DNA from: CAZGSV01 sp964528605 | GTDB lineage: Bacteria; Armatimonadota; Zipacnadia; CAZGSV01 | Length of the DNA stretch: 13,270 bases | Reading direction: 5' to 3' | Assembly (NCBI GenBank): GCA_964528605.1 | Contig: CAZGSV010000096.1 | Location: 1 to 13,270, forward strand | In this document: piece by piece, positions 1 to 6,983 of the stretch | Layout: each line of letters starts with the position of its first letter | Numbering within the stretch: position 1 is the first letter of the stretch | Program-made: the position numbers and the translations under genes | The notes under the pieces: generated by a model | Database searches by the model: none | What the model saw: the letters and a program-made list of their open reading frames with translations, nothing else | Told to the model about the DNA's origin: nothing

Positions 1-243
1 ATGGACCAGGCCCCCTACGAGTTCACCAAGGCGGTCGCCTGTGGCCCCAACAGTTTCGAGGCCCACCTCTACCTAGGGGCGGCCCTGCGGCGGCTCGGCG
101 TGTTCGACCAAGCGAAGCCGGCGCTCGCCCGGGCGCTCCAACTCCAACCAAAGAATCAGATTGCGCTTGCCGAGATGATGTTGGCGGAGCGTGATTCGCA
201 AGCGGCCTCATCCATTCCGCTGCCGCCCCCCGGTCCTGACTAG
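1..243 (+). CDS. TPR-repeat protein, C-terminal fragment
   Basis: The frame is open from the first base of the window to a TAG stop, so this is probably the 3' end of a longer gene; the ATG at base 1 need not be the true start. The 80 visible residues contain a recognisable tetratricopeptide repeat: an A-H-L-Y-L-G-A-A-L-R-R-L-G helix followed by F-D-Q-A-K-P-A-L-A-R-A-L-Q-L-Q-P, the usual TPR helix pair with its closing proline. The last 15 or so residues are a Ser/Pro-rich tail without clear fold. TPRs are protein-binding scaffolds, so no enzymatic role can be named. The downstream glycosyltransferase, 46 bp away on the same strand, also carries a TPR, which suggests the two may act together in envelope or exopolysaccharide assembly; that is inference. 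Confidence 0.6.
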   Translation: MDQAPYEFTKAVACGPNSFEAHLYLGAALRRLGVFDQAKPALARALQLQPKNQIALAEMMLAERDSQAASSIPLPPPGPD

Positions 244-289
244 TGAACGCACGCTGCACTGAGCGCACGACCCAGGCGCGCCGCGAAGT

Positions 290-2287
290 GTGACAACGGA
301 GGTGCCGAGACCGTTGCAGCCAGACCAGTCTGCGCAGGAAGAGGGCAAGCGGGCTGTCCGCAGCGACCCCGCTGCCATCAACAATGAGAAAGTCCTGCTC
401 GCCGCGCTGCTCTTCGTGCTCGCGCTGCTGATCCGTGCCGCGGCCGCCCGCTCGATTGTCTTCCCTCTCGACCCCGACGACGCCTATTACGTCGCGGTCG
501 CCCGGCGCCTGTTCGCCGGCCACGGCCTCACCGTCAACGTCGTCTGGAACTACCTGAGCGGCGTTCCCGATTCCCTGCCCGTGCCGGCGAGCGATTACTG
601 GGGTCCGCTGGTGCCGGCGGTCCTGTGGGGGTTCTTCGCCCTCCTTGGCGAGTCCTGGCGCGCAGCGCAGTTGGCGCCTGGCATGGTGGGCGCCGCCCTT
701 GTGGTCTGCGTCTACTTGCTCGTCCTGCGGCACACCAAGAACGAAACCTTCGCGCTGCTCGCGGCACTCGCCATGATGCTCAACGCCACCATGGTGCAGA
801 GTTCCGTCTCGCCCGGAACCGCGATCTTCTACGCCGGGCTCATGTTCCCGACGCTTGTGCTGGCCCGGCGGGTGGCGACCGGGCGGGCCGGCTGGGCCGT
901 AGTGGCCGGCGTTTGCGGCGGCCTCCTTTCTCTGGCGCGCAATGACGGAGTCCTCGCCCTGGTCACGCTTGGCCTGCTGTGCCTCATCTTCGCCCGCGAC
1001 GGCAAACGCGCGGCGTTCCTGCGGCTGGTCGCGCTCGGCCTCGGGTTCGCCATTGTCCGGGTGCCGTGGGAGGCCTACAGCAGCACCGTCTCTGGAGGCC
1101 CGGCGGGCTCACAGTTGCGCGTCGCTTTCCTGGCCAACTACTCCGAACTTTTCACCAGCCACCCTGAGAAACTGACCCTGGCCCACCTGCTGCAGCAGGG
1201 CTTGGCCAAGATAATCGCCGTACGCGTCAAGATGCTGGGCGCGAGCCTCTATGAAGTGGCCGTGCAAGTGGGGGTCGTGCCCTTCCTGCTCGCCATAGGC
1301 GCCATCGTGCGGCGACGGCGCGAGCCCGTAATGGCGGGCCTCGGGCTCCACTATCTTGTGCTCTTCCTGTTCTCCGCTGTCGTCTTCCCCTACCCCACCC
1401 AGCAGGGCACCTTCGGTCATTCGTTCACCGGCATGGCGCCCCTGGTGCTAGGGGCCGCCTTCATCGCGCTCGCCGATCTCTACGGCACCCCCAGCGCGCC
1501 CGCCCTCAGGAAGGCACCCGCCTGGGTGCTCGCCCTAGCCATGATGGCGGTGTACGTTCTCACTCTGGGCCCTTCCCTCCGCCGAGCAGAGGAAACCTCT
1601 CTCAGCCGCAAGCAACTTGAGCAGTACATCGCTCTAGCCTTGGATCGGCTGAACCCCAAGGGACGGCCCGTGCTCCACTTCGACGCCTGGGACTACTACT
1701 ACACGACAATGCAACCTGCGCTGATGCTGCCGCGTGACGACTACGGCTCCATCATCGCGCTCGCCCGCCGCTTTCGCGCTCCCTTCATCGTCACCCACAG
1801 TTCTCTTTTCAAGCGCCAGCACGCCGACTTCCCGCGGGAATGGCCCAAGGATACGCGCATCGCGCTCATCTCCGAGCCGGTCTGGCCAGTGCAGATCTTC
1901 TACCTGCTCTACCCCGAATCCGTCGGCAGGGAGTTGAGCCGCATCGAACTGGCCCGCGCTCATTCCCGCGCCGGCATCTCCCTCGACCGCGCCGCCGACA
2001 CCGTCACCGACGCTACCTTCCGCCGCGCCAGAAGAGAGGCCGCCGCCGCCGAGTTGCGCAAGGCTGCGCTGCTCGCGCCTGAAGTGCCCAACGCCCACTA
2101 CAATCTCGCGCTGGTCCTTGATGGGCTAGGCCAAACCGAGGAAGCCATCGCGGAGGCGGAGACGGCCCTTCGGCTGCGGCCCAACGATCCTGCCTTGCCC
2201 GCCCTGCTCCAGCGTCTGCGCTCTCAGCCCTTCCTCTCTCCCCCCGCCGGCAAGAGCCCGAGCGGCGGAGGAGCGCGCGATGGTTGA
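290..2287 (+). CDS. GT-C membrane glycosyltransferase (PMT/ArnT-like) with C-terminal TPR
   Basis: Polytopic membrane protein of 665 residues. After a polar N-terminus of about 33 residues comes a first membrane segment (about 34-52), followed by an acidic D-P-D-D-A-Y-Y motif (61-67) at the start of the first outer loop. That is where the family-39 and ArnT-like lipid-linked-sugar transferases carry their catalytic acidic residues. Roughly ten more hydrophobic segments run to about residue 425. A soluble region follows, ending in a TPR at about 585-645 (helices around Y-N-L-A-L-V-L-D-G-L-G and A-I-A-E-A-E-T-A-L-R-L-R-P). By family it should move a sugar from a polyprenyl-phosphate donor to a protein, lipid or glycan outside the membrane; donor and acceptor are unknown. 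Start is GTG at 290; TTG at 314 is an alternative with a better ribosome site. The 3' end overlaps dedA by 8 bp, implying co-transcription. Confidence 0.75.
   Translation: MTTEVPRPLQPDQSAQEEGKRAVRSDPAAINNEKVLLAALLFVLALLIRAAAARSIVFPLDPDDAYYVAVARRLFAGHGLTVNVVWNYLSGVPDSLPVPASDYWGPLVPAVLWGFFALLGESWRAAQLAPGMVGAALVVCVYLLVLRHTKNETFALLAALAMMLNATMVQSSVSPGTAIFYAGLMFPTLVLARRVATGRAGWAVVAGVCGGLLSLARNDGVLALVTLGLLCLIFARDGKRAAFLRLVALGLGFAIVRVPWEAYSSTVSGGPAGSQLRVAFLANYSELFTSHPEKLTLAHLLQQGLAKIIAVRVKMLGASLYEVAVQVGVVPFLLAIGAIVRRRREPVMAGLGLHYLVLFLFSAVVFPYPTQQGTFGHSFTGMAPLVLGAAFIALADLYGTPSAPALRKAPAWVLALAMMAVYVLTLGPSLRRAEETSLSRKQLEQYIALALDRLNPKGRPVLHFDAWDYYYTTMQPALMLPRDDYGSIIALARRFRAPFIVTHSSLFKRQHADFPREWPKDTRIALISEPVWPVQIFYLLYPESVGRELSRIELARAHSRAGISLDRAADTVTDATFRRARREAAAAELRKAALLAPEVPNAHYNLALVLDGLGQTEEAIAEAETALRLRPNDPALPALLQRLRSQPFLSPPAGKSPSGGGARDG
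298..304 (+). promoter_or_regulatory. Strong Shine-Dalgarno inside the annotated glycosyltransferase start
   Basis: GGAGGTG lies 9 nt before an in-frame TTG at 314, while the GTG at 290 has no purine-rich site in front of it. This suggests translation may begin at 314 (657 residues), losing eight polar residues and no membrane segment. The choice between the two starts is open. Confidence 0.4.
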
Positions 2288-2888
2288 GGCGATAGTCGAG
2301 TGGGTCACTAGGGTCATCGGCGCGCTCGGCTATCCGGGCGTGGTTGCGCTCATGACGATTGAGAGCGCCTGCATACCGCTGCCCAGCGAGATCATCATGC
2401 CGTTCTCGGGCTTTCTGGTGGCGCGCGCCACTTTCAACCTGCACTGGGCCTCGCTTGCCGGCACCCTCGGCTGCCTGATCGGCTCCCTGATCGCCTACAC
2501 CGTCGGCTACTACGGTGGCCGACCGCTGGTGCAGCGCTACGGCAAGTACGTGCTCATCGGCGAGCACGAATTTGCCACCGCCAACCGTTGGTTCGCGCGC
2601 CGGGGCGAATGGACCGTCTTCATCTCCCGGCTCCTGCCCGTGGTGCGCACCTTCATCTCTCTCCCCGCCGGCATCGCGCGCATGAACCTGGGCCGCTTCG
2701 CCCTCTACTCCTTCGTCGGCTCCGTGCCCTGGTGCTACCTGCTCACCTACGTGGGCTTCGTGCTGGGCAGCAACTGGCGCCGCATCTCCCCCTACATGCA
2801 CCGGCTGGACGTGGTAGTCATAGCCGGGCTGGTGCTGCTGCTGGCCTGGGGTATCAGCCGTCGCTTGCGGGCTGCAAAGGCAAAGTAG
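2280..2888 (+). CDS. DedA-family membrane protein (VTT domain)
   Basis: A 202-residue membrane protein with the DedA/SNARE-associated (VTT) pattern. An N-terminal amphipathic stretch is followed by I-E-S-A-C-I-P-L-P-S-E (27-37) with the two conserved glutamates E28 and E37. The second half carries F-I-S-R-L-L-P-V-V-R-T-F-I-S-L-P-A-G (114-131) with the conserved R117, P120, R123 and G131. Length matches the usual 200-220 residues. Some family members move undecaprenyl phosphate or phospholipids across the inner membrane; the substrate here is not known. The start is supported by GGAGGAG at 2267-2273, 6 nt before the ATG, and the ATG lies inside the last codons of the glycosyltransferase. A carrier-lipid flippase next to a lipid-linked-sugar transferase would make sense, because that transferase releases the carrier to be recycled (inference). 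The last 35 bp overlap the convergent yihY gene. Confidence 0.9.
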   Translation: MVEAIVEWVTRVIGALGYPGVVALMTIESACIPLPSEIIMPFSGFLVARATFNLHWASLAGTLGCLIGSLIAYTVGYYGGRPLVQRYGKYVLIGEHEFATANRWFARRGEWTVFISRLLPVVRTFISLPAGIARMNLGRFALYSFVGSVPWCYLLTYVGFVLGSNWRRISPYMHRLDVVVIAGLVLLLAWGISRRLRAAKAK

Positions 2889-3744
2889 GCGGCTTTTCGC
2901 GCGACTCCTGATACATCTTGGCCGCCTCGGCGCCGAGAAACAGAATGCCGGCGGACAGGTATATCCACCACACGAACAGGAACGCCGCCGTCATCCGTCC
3001 ATAGACCGCACTCGGGTCCACGACAGTGCCCACCACCAGTGCGAACACGTATTGCGACAGGCTCCAGCACACGGCTGCCAGCGCCGCCCCGATCAGCGCC
3101 GCGCGCCAGGACATGACCACTGGCGGCACGTAGCGGTAGATAAAGTAGAAGATCAGCAGCGCTAGGAAGGCCGAAGTAACCTGCGAGGCCAGTTGCCAGT
3201 GGGCGATGGCCGGAGGTAGATGGAGGCCTATGTGCAGCGTGCGCTCGACGCCGGCCCTTATCACCGACACTGCGCCCAACAACACTGCCAGGACTCCCGC
3301 CACCACTAGGGAGGCCAGCGCCACCAACTTGCGCCGCCCGTATGAGCGTCGCTGCAGCCACAACGCCGTCAGCGCCCATTCCAGCGTCTCGAACAAGCGC
3401 AGCCCCGCCCACATGAGCAAGAGCAGCGATATCCCCCCCGTGGCCAGGTGCAGCGTCGGCAGCCGGACTGCCTCCTGCAGCGACTCCGCCCTCGGCGTGA
3501 GCGCCGGTGGCAGAAACACCGCCGTCGCGCTCCTCAGGAACTCCTGCGCTTTCTCCGGTGACGGCACCACGTAGGAGAGCACGGAGACCCCCAGCAGCAT
3601 CAGCGGCACGCCCAGCAATACCAGGTAGAAGGACACTGCAGCCGCCAGCAGTTGACAGCGGTCCGCGGAGAAGCGACGGTACAAGTCCAGGATTACCCGC
3701 GCCAGGCGGCGCACGGCCTGCCATATCCTCACAGCCGGAGTCAC
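2854..3744 (-). CDS. YihY/virulence factor BrkB family inner-membrane protein
   Basis: A 296-residue membrane protein with the hallmarks of the YihY/BrkB family. These are A-A-A-V-S-F-Y-L-V-L-L-G-V-P-L-M-L in the first membrane segment (34-50), Y-R-Y-V-P-P (203-208) followed by the W-R-A-A-L-I-G-A segment, and near the end Y-G-R (248-250) leading into W-I-Y-L-S-A-G-I-L-F-L-G-A-E (260-273). About six hydrophobic segments are visible. The family is widespread but its function is unsettled; it was once mis-assigned as ribonuclease BN, and a transport or lipid-related role has been suggested. It starts with GTG and overlaps the cdsA stop by 4 bp (GTGA). I see no strong ribosome site of its own, so it is probably translated by coupling. 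It is the last gene of the lipid operon and its 3' end runs 35 bp into dedA on the other strand. Confidence 0.88.
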   Translation of the reverse strand: MTPAVRIWQAVRRLARVILDLYRRFSADRCQLLAAAVSFYLVLLGVPLMLLGVSVLSYVVPSPEKAQEFLRSATAVFLPPALTPRAESLQEAVRLPTLHLATGGISLLLLMWAGLRLFETLEWALTALWLQRRSYGRRKLVALASLVVAGVLAVLLGAVSVIRAGVERTLHIGLHLPPAIAHWQLASQVTSAFLALLIFYFIYRYVPPVVMSWRAALIGAALAAVCWSLSQYVFALVVGTVVDPSAVYGRMTAAFLFVWWIYLSAGILFLGAEAAKMYQESREKPPTLPLQPASDG

Positions 3745-4583
3745 CAGACTACGTACTTCAGGTAGAAGTAGAAGGCAGGTGCATTAAACAGCAGGCCGTC
3801 GAAGCGGTCTAGCACTCCCCCGTGCCCCGGAAACAGCAACGGGAAATCCTTCACGCCGGCGTCCCGCTTGAGCGCGGAGGCCGCCAGGTCCCCCACCTGA
3901 CCCAGCACTCCCCCAATGAGCCCCAGCGCCAAACCATGCCAGGGCGACAACTCCACCTGCGGCCCCAGGATCAGCCCCGCCAGCATTGCCACCCCCAGCG
4001 CCCCCACGCCGCCCTCCACGGTCTTCTTAGGGCTCACCCGCGGCGCCAGCCGCGTAGTGCCCCACATACGGCCCACGGCATAAGCGGCCGTGTCCGCCAG
4101 CCACGATACCGCCAGCAGCAGAAAGACGTACCCGCACCCCGGGTCCACGGTAAGCCTGCTGCTCCCGAATGCGCGCACGGCCCCCGGAACTACATACCGC
4201 ATCGCCAGCACGTACGCGAACATGCTGGCGTATAGCGAACCCATCAGCGTGGTGGCGCCGTTGGCGATGGCCCCCACGGTCTGCGCGCTCAAGCCCCAAT
4301 AGGCGACCGACGCCATCACCAGCCCCATCACCACCAGCAGTTGCCCGACCTCGAACCCCCGCCCGGGCACGATCCAGGCCAGCAGCACGAGCAGCAGAAC
4401 ACCCAGATATCCGATGGGCACGTTCGGGTGCGAGCCGCGCTGAAAGACGACATAGTAGTACTCGCGGGCCCCGATCAACCCCAGGGCAAGCACCACCAGG
4501 AAGAGCGGCAAGCGGCCATAGTAGATGAGGAGCAGGGCAATCGGAATACCAATAACGGCAGTAAGCACGCGCTTCAGCAGCAT
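3741..4583 (-). CDS. cdsA: Phosphatidate cytidylyltransferase CdsA
   Basis: The product (280 residues) converts phosphatidic acid and CTP to CDP-diacylglycerol, the branch point to all bacterial phospholipids, in the cytoplasmic membrane. The C-terminal signature is complete: S-A-L-K-R (236-240), K-D-F-P (245-248), then P-G-H-G-G-V-L-D-R-F-D (252-262), including the metal- and CTP-binding acidic residues. Upstream are W-L-A-D-T-A-A-Y (161-168) and S-P-K-K-T-V-E-G (184-191), also family hallmarks. Several membrane segments cover the N-terminal half, and length is typical. AAGGG lies 8 nt before the ATG. In many bacteria cdsA sits between uppS and dxr; here it sits between an MFS transporter and yihY, a less usual setting. 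The upstream lipid kinase of the same operon would supply its substrate. Confidence 0.95.
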   Translation of the reverse strand: MLLKRVLTAVIGIPIALLLIYYGRLPLFLVVLALGLIGAREYYYVVFQRGSHPNVPIGYLGVLLLVLLAWIVPGRGFEVGQLLVVMGLVMASVAYWGLSAQTVGAIANGATTLMGSLYASMFAYVLAMRYVVPGAVRAFGSSRLTVDPGCGYVFLLLAVSWLADTAAYAVGRMWGTTRLAPRVSPKKTVEGGVGALGVAMLAGLILGPQVELSPWHGLALGLIGGVLGQVGDLAASALKRDAGVKDFPLLFPGHGGVLDRFDGLLFNAPAFYFYLKYVVW

Positions 4584-4610
4584 AAGACACGCCCTTATGA
4601 GGCAACTATG

Positions 4611-5921
4611 CTAGGGCTGCGCAGGTTCGACGGGGGCCGGCTTGGCGTCCTCCTGCAAGGGGTAGGCCCGGAAGGCGAAGAAGGCGCCCAGCGCACACGC
4701 GGCGCATATCAGCGGGGCGGCGATCACCCCCCCGGGATGCGCGGCCTCGCTGCCCAGCAGGTCAAGCGTCAGTGCGGCGACCCAAGCCCCCAGGCCAAGC
4801 ACCAACTTCACCATGAAGCCCTGCACGCCGAAATAGACCCCTTCCCGCCGCCGGTGCGTCCTAGCCGCATCATAGTCGCACAGGTCCGCCACCACCGCAT
4901 TGGGCAGGCCGAACAGAATGCCGATGGCGGGCGAGGCGAGGACAATCCCGACGAGCGCCACCGCCAGACGCGAGTGCGGGGGGAACAACGCCGCCAGCGC
5001 CAGTATCGGCGCCCCCAGGGCCAAGTCCAGGAAACCGACCAGCAGCAGTCTCCTTTTCCCCCATCGGGACGTGGCCCAGGGTAACAGCGCAAACAGCAGC
5101 AGGGCGGGCACGACGCACCCTCCCTGTAGCAGGCTCGCACCGCTCTCCTTCATTCCCAGCATCGCGCGCACGTAGAACGGCAGCGACACCAGCAGCACCC
5201 GCAGGCCCAGCCAGAAGAGCAGATACGCGCGCACGTAGATAAGGAAGGGCCGGTTGCTCAGCGTGGCCTTGAGCGCCAAGATGAAGTGGAAGGGCTGCGC
5301 GCCTCCCGTCTGCGCTTCCTCCTTGCGCCCCGCCAGCGGGGCCCACAAGGTAACCCAAGTGATGGTCGCGTAGAGCCACGCCATCGGCCCGTAGCCCAAC
5401 CGCTCGATGATCAGCCCCGCAAAAACGGCCGCCAGCACCCCCAACACGTTGAAGGCTGCCTGCACGGAGGCGAGTCGTATGCGCTCGCGCCTCTCGGGGG
5501 CCAACTCCGGCAGCAGCGCCAGGTAGGGGCACACCGCGACGGTGAAGGCAAAGAACAGCAGGCTTGCCATGAAAGCCAGGTAGAAGAAGTTCGCGATGCT
5601 AACGCGGTGCAGCGGCGGAGTCCACAGAAGAAAGAACGCGATGGCCAGCACCGGCGTGCCAAACAAGATGAACGGACGGCGCCTGCCGAACCTGCCGCGC
5701 ATGCGGTCGCTCCAGTTGCCGATGATCGGGTTCGACACCGCGTCCACGACGTGCCCTATGATGAGCGCCGGGCCGATCATGCGCAGGCTGGCATAACCGT
5801 TGCGGGAGTAGAAATACACCAGCCAGGCAAGCGCGACCTCGGTGACCACGCTGGTGCCCACGTGACCGGTGCCGTAAAGGATCATCTCCCAGGCGCTCAG
5901 GGGACGTCGCTTCTCGTTCAT
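4611..5921 (-). CDS. MFS transporter of the GPH (MelB-like) cation symporter type
   Basis: A 436-residue, about 12-segment transporter. The N-terminus (W-E-M-I-L-Y-G-T-G-H, 11-20) and the first cytoplasmic loop S-D-R-M-R-G-R-F-G-R-R-R-P (71-83) are those of the glycoside-pentoside-hexuronide (GPH) group. In MelB two aspartates before this loop (D55 and D59) bind the coupling cation and sugar. Here D60 matches the first, but the second is N64, so cation coupling may be altered or lost. The frame stays open 172 codons further upstream, but that part overlaps the lipid kinase on the same strand. I chose the ATG at 5921 because the GPH N-terminus begins there, it makes an ATGA overlap with the kinase stop, and GAGG lies 10 nt ahead. 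Substrate is unknown: a glycoside by family, or a lipid-related solute given the operon. Confidence 0.85.
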   Translation of the reverse strand: MNEKRRPLSAWEMILYGTGHVGTSVVTEVALAWLVYFYSRNGYASLRMIGPALIIGHVVDAVSNPIIGNWSDRMRGRFGRRRPFILFGTPVLAIAFFLLWTPPLHRVSIANFFYLAFMASLLFFAFTVAVCPYLALLPELAPERRERIRLASVQAAFNVLGVLAAVFAGLIIERLGYGPMAWLYATITWVTLWAPLAGRKEEAQTGGAQPFHFILALKATLSNRPFLIYVRAYLLFWLGLRVLLVSLPFYVRAMLGMKESGASLLQGGCVVPALLLFALLPWATSRWGKRRLLLVGFLDLALGAPILALAALFPPHSRLAVALVGIVLASPAIGILFGLPNAVVADLCDYDAARTHRRREGVYFGVQGFMVKLVLGLGAWVAALTLDLLGSEAAHPGGVIAAPLICAACALGAFFAFRAYPLQEDAKPAPVEPAQP

Positions 5922-6844
5922 CGTGCGCCTGCCTCTGTAGCGTCTCCCGCAGAGCGGGCCAAGAGATGCTCCGGCGGGGCCAGCAGCCGCAAGGCGCGCG
6001 GCTCCACGCTGATCTCGACCGCCGCCTCGCCAGCCAGGTCCCCGTCCACCTGGAAGGGCGCCGCCGGCTCCGTGCGCACGATCGCGCTCGCCGCCCTGAA
6101 GTACACGGCCTCGCGCTCGCACACCGTCTTGCGCGCTACTGACCGCAACAGCGCTCGGGTCAGCGCCAGCCGCCCTTTGCCCCTCAACAGCGCGAAGTCC
6201 AAGACACCGTCCGCCGGTGATGCCTCCGGCGTGGGCCGGAAGAGCCAGGTGTACAGGTTCGTGTTGCCGGCGATGAGCATCCACCCCGGGGAGTCGCGCT
6301 GCTCTCCATCCGCGGTCACCGAGAATTGATAGACGTGCGGCTGCCATGCCGTCCTGAGTATCGCAGGAACGTACTGCCAGATTCCCAGCCGCGGCCGCGG
6401 CGCTCGCCGCACCTCTTCCAGCAGATGCGCATCCCACCCCACGCCCAACATCAGCAGGAACCTGCGCCCGTTCGCAACTCCCACATCGAAGCGTACAGCA
6501 ACCGACCGCAGCAGCGACTCAGCGGCAGCCCGCCACCGCAAAGGCAGCCCCAACTCGCGCGCCAAGACGTTGCCCGTTCCGGCCGGGATGACGCCCAACG
6601 CCACCCCAGGGTCGAGCGGGCCGTTGATGATCTCATTCACCAGGCCGTCGCCCCCGACCGCCACCACCGCATCCACCTCGGCCGCCCGCGCCTCACGGAC
6701 GATGGCGCGCGCGTGGCCCGGCGCCTCGGTCACCGCAGCCTCAGCCTGCCACCCGTGCTGCCTGAGAAAGGCCACCACCGCGTCGGCTATTGCCGTCCCC
6801 TCGCCGCTTCCGGCTACCGGATTGGCGATCACGCGCGCGCGCAT
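5918..6844 (-). CDS. Diacylglycerol kinase family lipid kinase (YegS/DgkB-like)
   Basis: A 308-residue soluble or peripheral kinase that by family phosphorylates diacylglycerol (or a related lipid) with ATP, giving phosphatidate. Visible motifs are the N-terminal A-N-P-V-A-G-S-G (7-14), the nucleotide-binding V-G-G-D-G-L-V-N-E (63-71), I-P-A-G-T-G-N-V-L-A (86-95), and the late Q-V-D-G-D (265-269). The frame is open to a TTG at 6970, but the ATG at 6844 places the glycine-rich strand at the N-terminus as in homologues, so I start there. No clear ribosome site precedes it; instead a GGCCCA/TGGGCC inverted repeat sits 8-22 nt upstream. First gene of the operon kinase, MFS, cdsA, yihY; its product is the substrate of CdsA. 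Sphingoid or other lipid substrates cannot be excluded. Confidence 0.9.
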   Translation of the reverse strand: MRARVIANPVAGSGEGTAIADAVVAFLRQHGWQAEAAVTEAPGHARAIVREARAAEVDAVVAVGGDGLVNEIINGPLDPGVALGVIPAGTGNVLARELGLPLRWRAAAESLLRSVAVRFDVGVANGRRFLLMLGVGWDAHLLEEVRRAPRPRLGIWQYVPAILRTAWQPHVYQFSVTADGEQRDSPGWMLIAGNTNLYTWLFRPTPEASPADGVLDFALLRGKGRLALTRALLRSVARKTVCEREAVYFRAASAIVRTEPAAPFQVDGDLAGEAAVEISVEPRALRLLAPPEHLLARSAGDATEAGAR

Positions 6845-6910
6845 AATGGCCGGCCCACCATGGGCCGAGAGTACCACCGGGCCAGCGTGGACGCAAAGTC
6901 GCAGCCCGTC

Positions 6911-6940
6911 TTGGCGCAGCCGGCGGCCGTCTGCTACGCT
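6911..6940 (+). promoter_or_regulatory. Weak candidate promoter for the creatininase-family gene
   Basis: The 139-bp gap between the divergent lipid kinase and the creatininase homologue must hold promoters for both. On the + strand TTGGCG (6911-6916) and TACGCT (6935-6940) are 18 bp apart, a poor match to sigma-70 boxes but of a kind seen in high-GC genomes. On the other strand TTGCGT and TACTCT (complement of 6891-6896 and 6868-6873) are 17 bp apart and equally weak. These are guesses from spacing only. Confidence 0.2.
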
Positions 6941-6983
6941 GGCTAACCTCCGGAGAGTTCTCGCGCGCAAGAGGCAGAAGGGG

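Noticed and set aside
23..733. 236-codon minus-strand frame opposite the TPR fragment and the glycosyltransferase
   Set aside because: Shadow of two recognisable + strand genes; low-complexity Arg/Gly/Ala composition and no motif.
2792..3724. 310-codon minus-strand frame overlapping yihY in another frame
   Set aside because: Same strand as yihY but off-frame, Gly/Ala/Arg-rich, without motifs, while yihY shows the full family pattern.
5922..6437. N-terminal extension of the MFS transporter frame by 172 codons
   Set aside because: The extra part lies in a different frame over the lipid kinase on the same strand and has Ala/Gly/Arg low complexity. The GPH N-terminus and the ATGA overlap place the start at 5921.
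6852..6866. GGCCCA-CCA-TGGGCC hairpin just before the lipid kinase start, considered as a regulatory structure
   Set aside because: Short palindromes of this composition are common by chance in high-GC DNA; no riboswitch or leader peptide could be recognised around it.
6570..6983. Upstream extension of the creatininase frame by 138 codons
   Set aside because: Antisense to the lipid kinase, without family similarity; a good ribosome site lies before ATG 6984.
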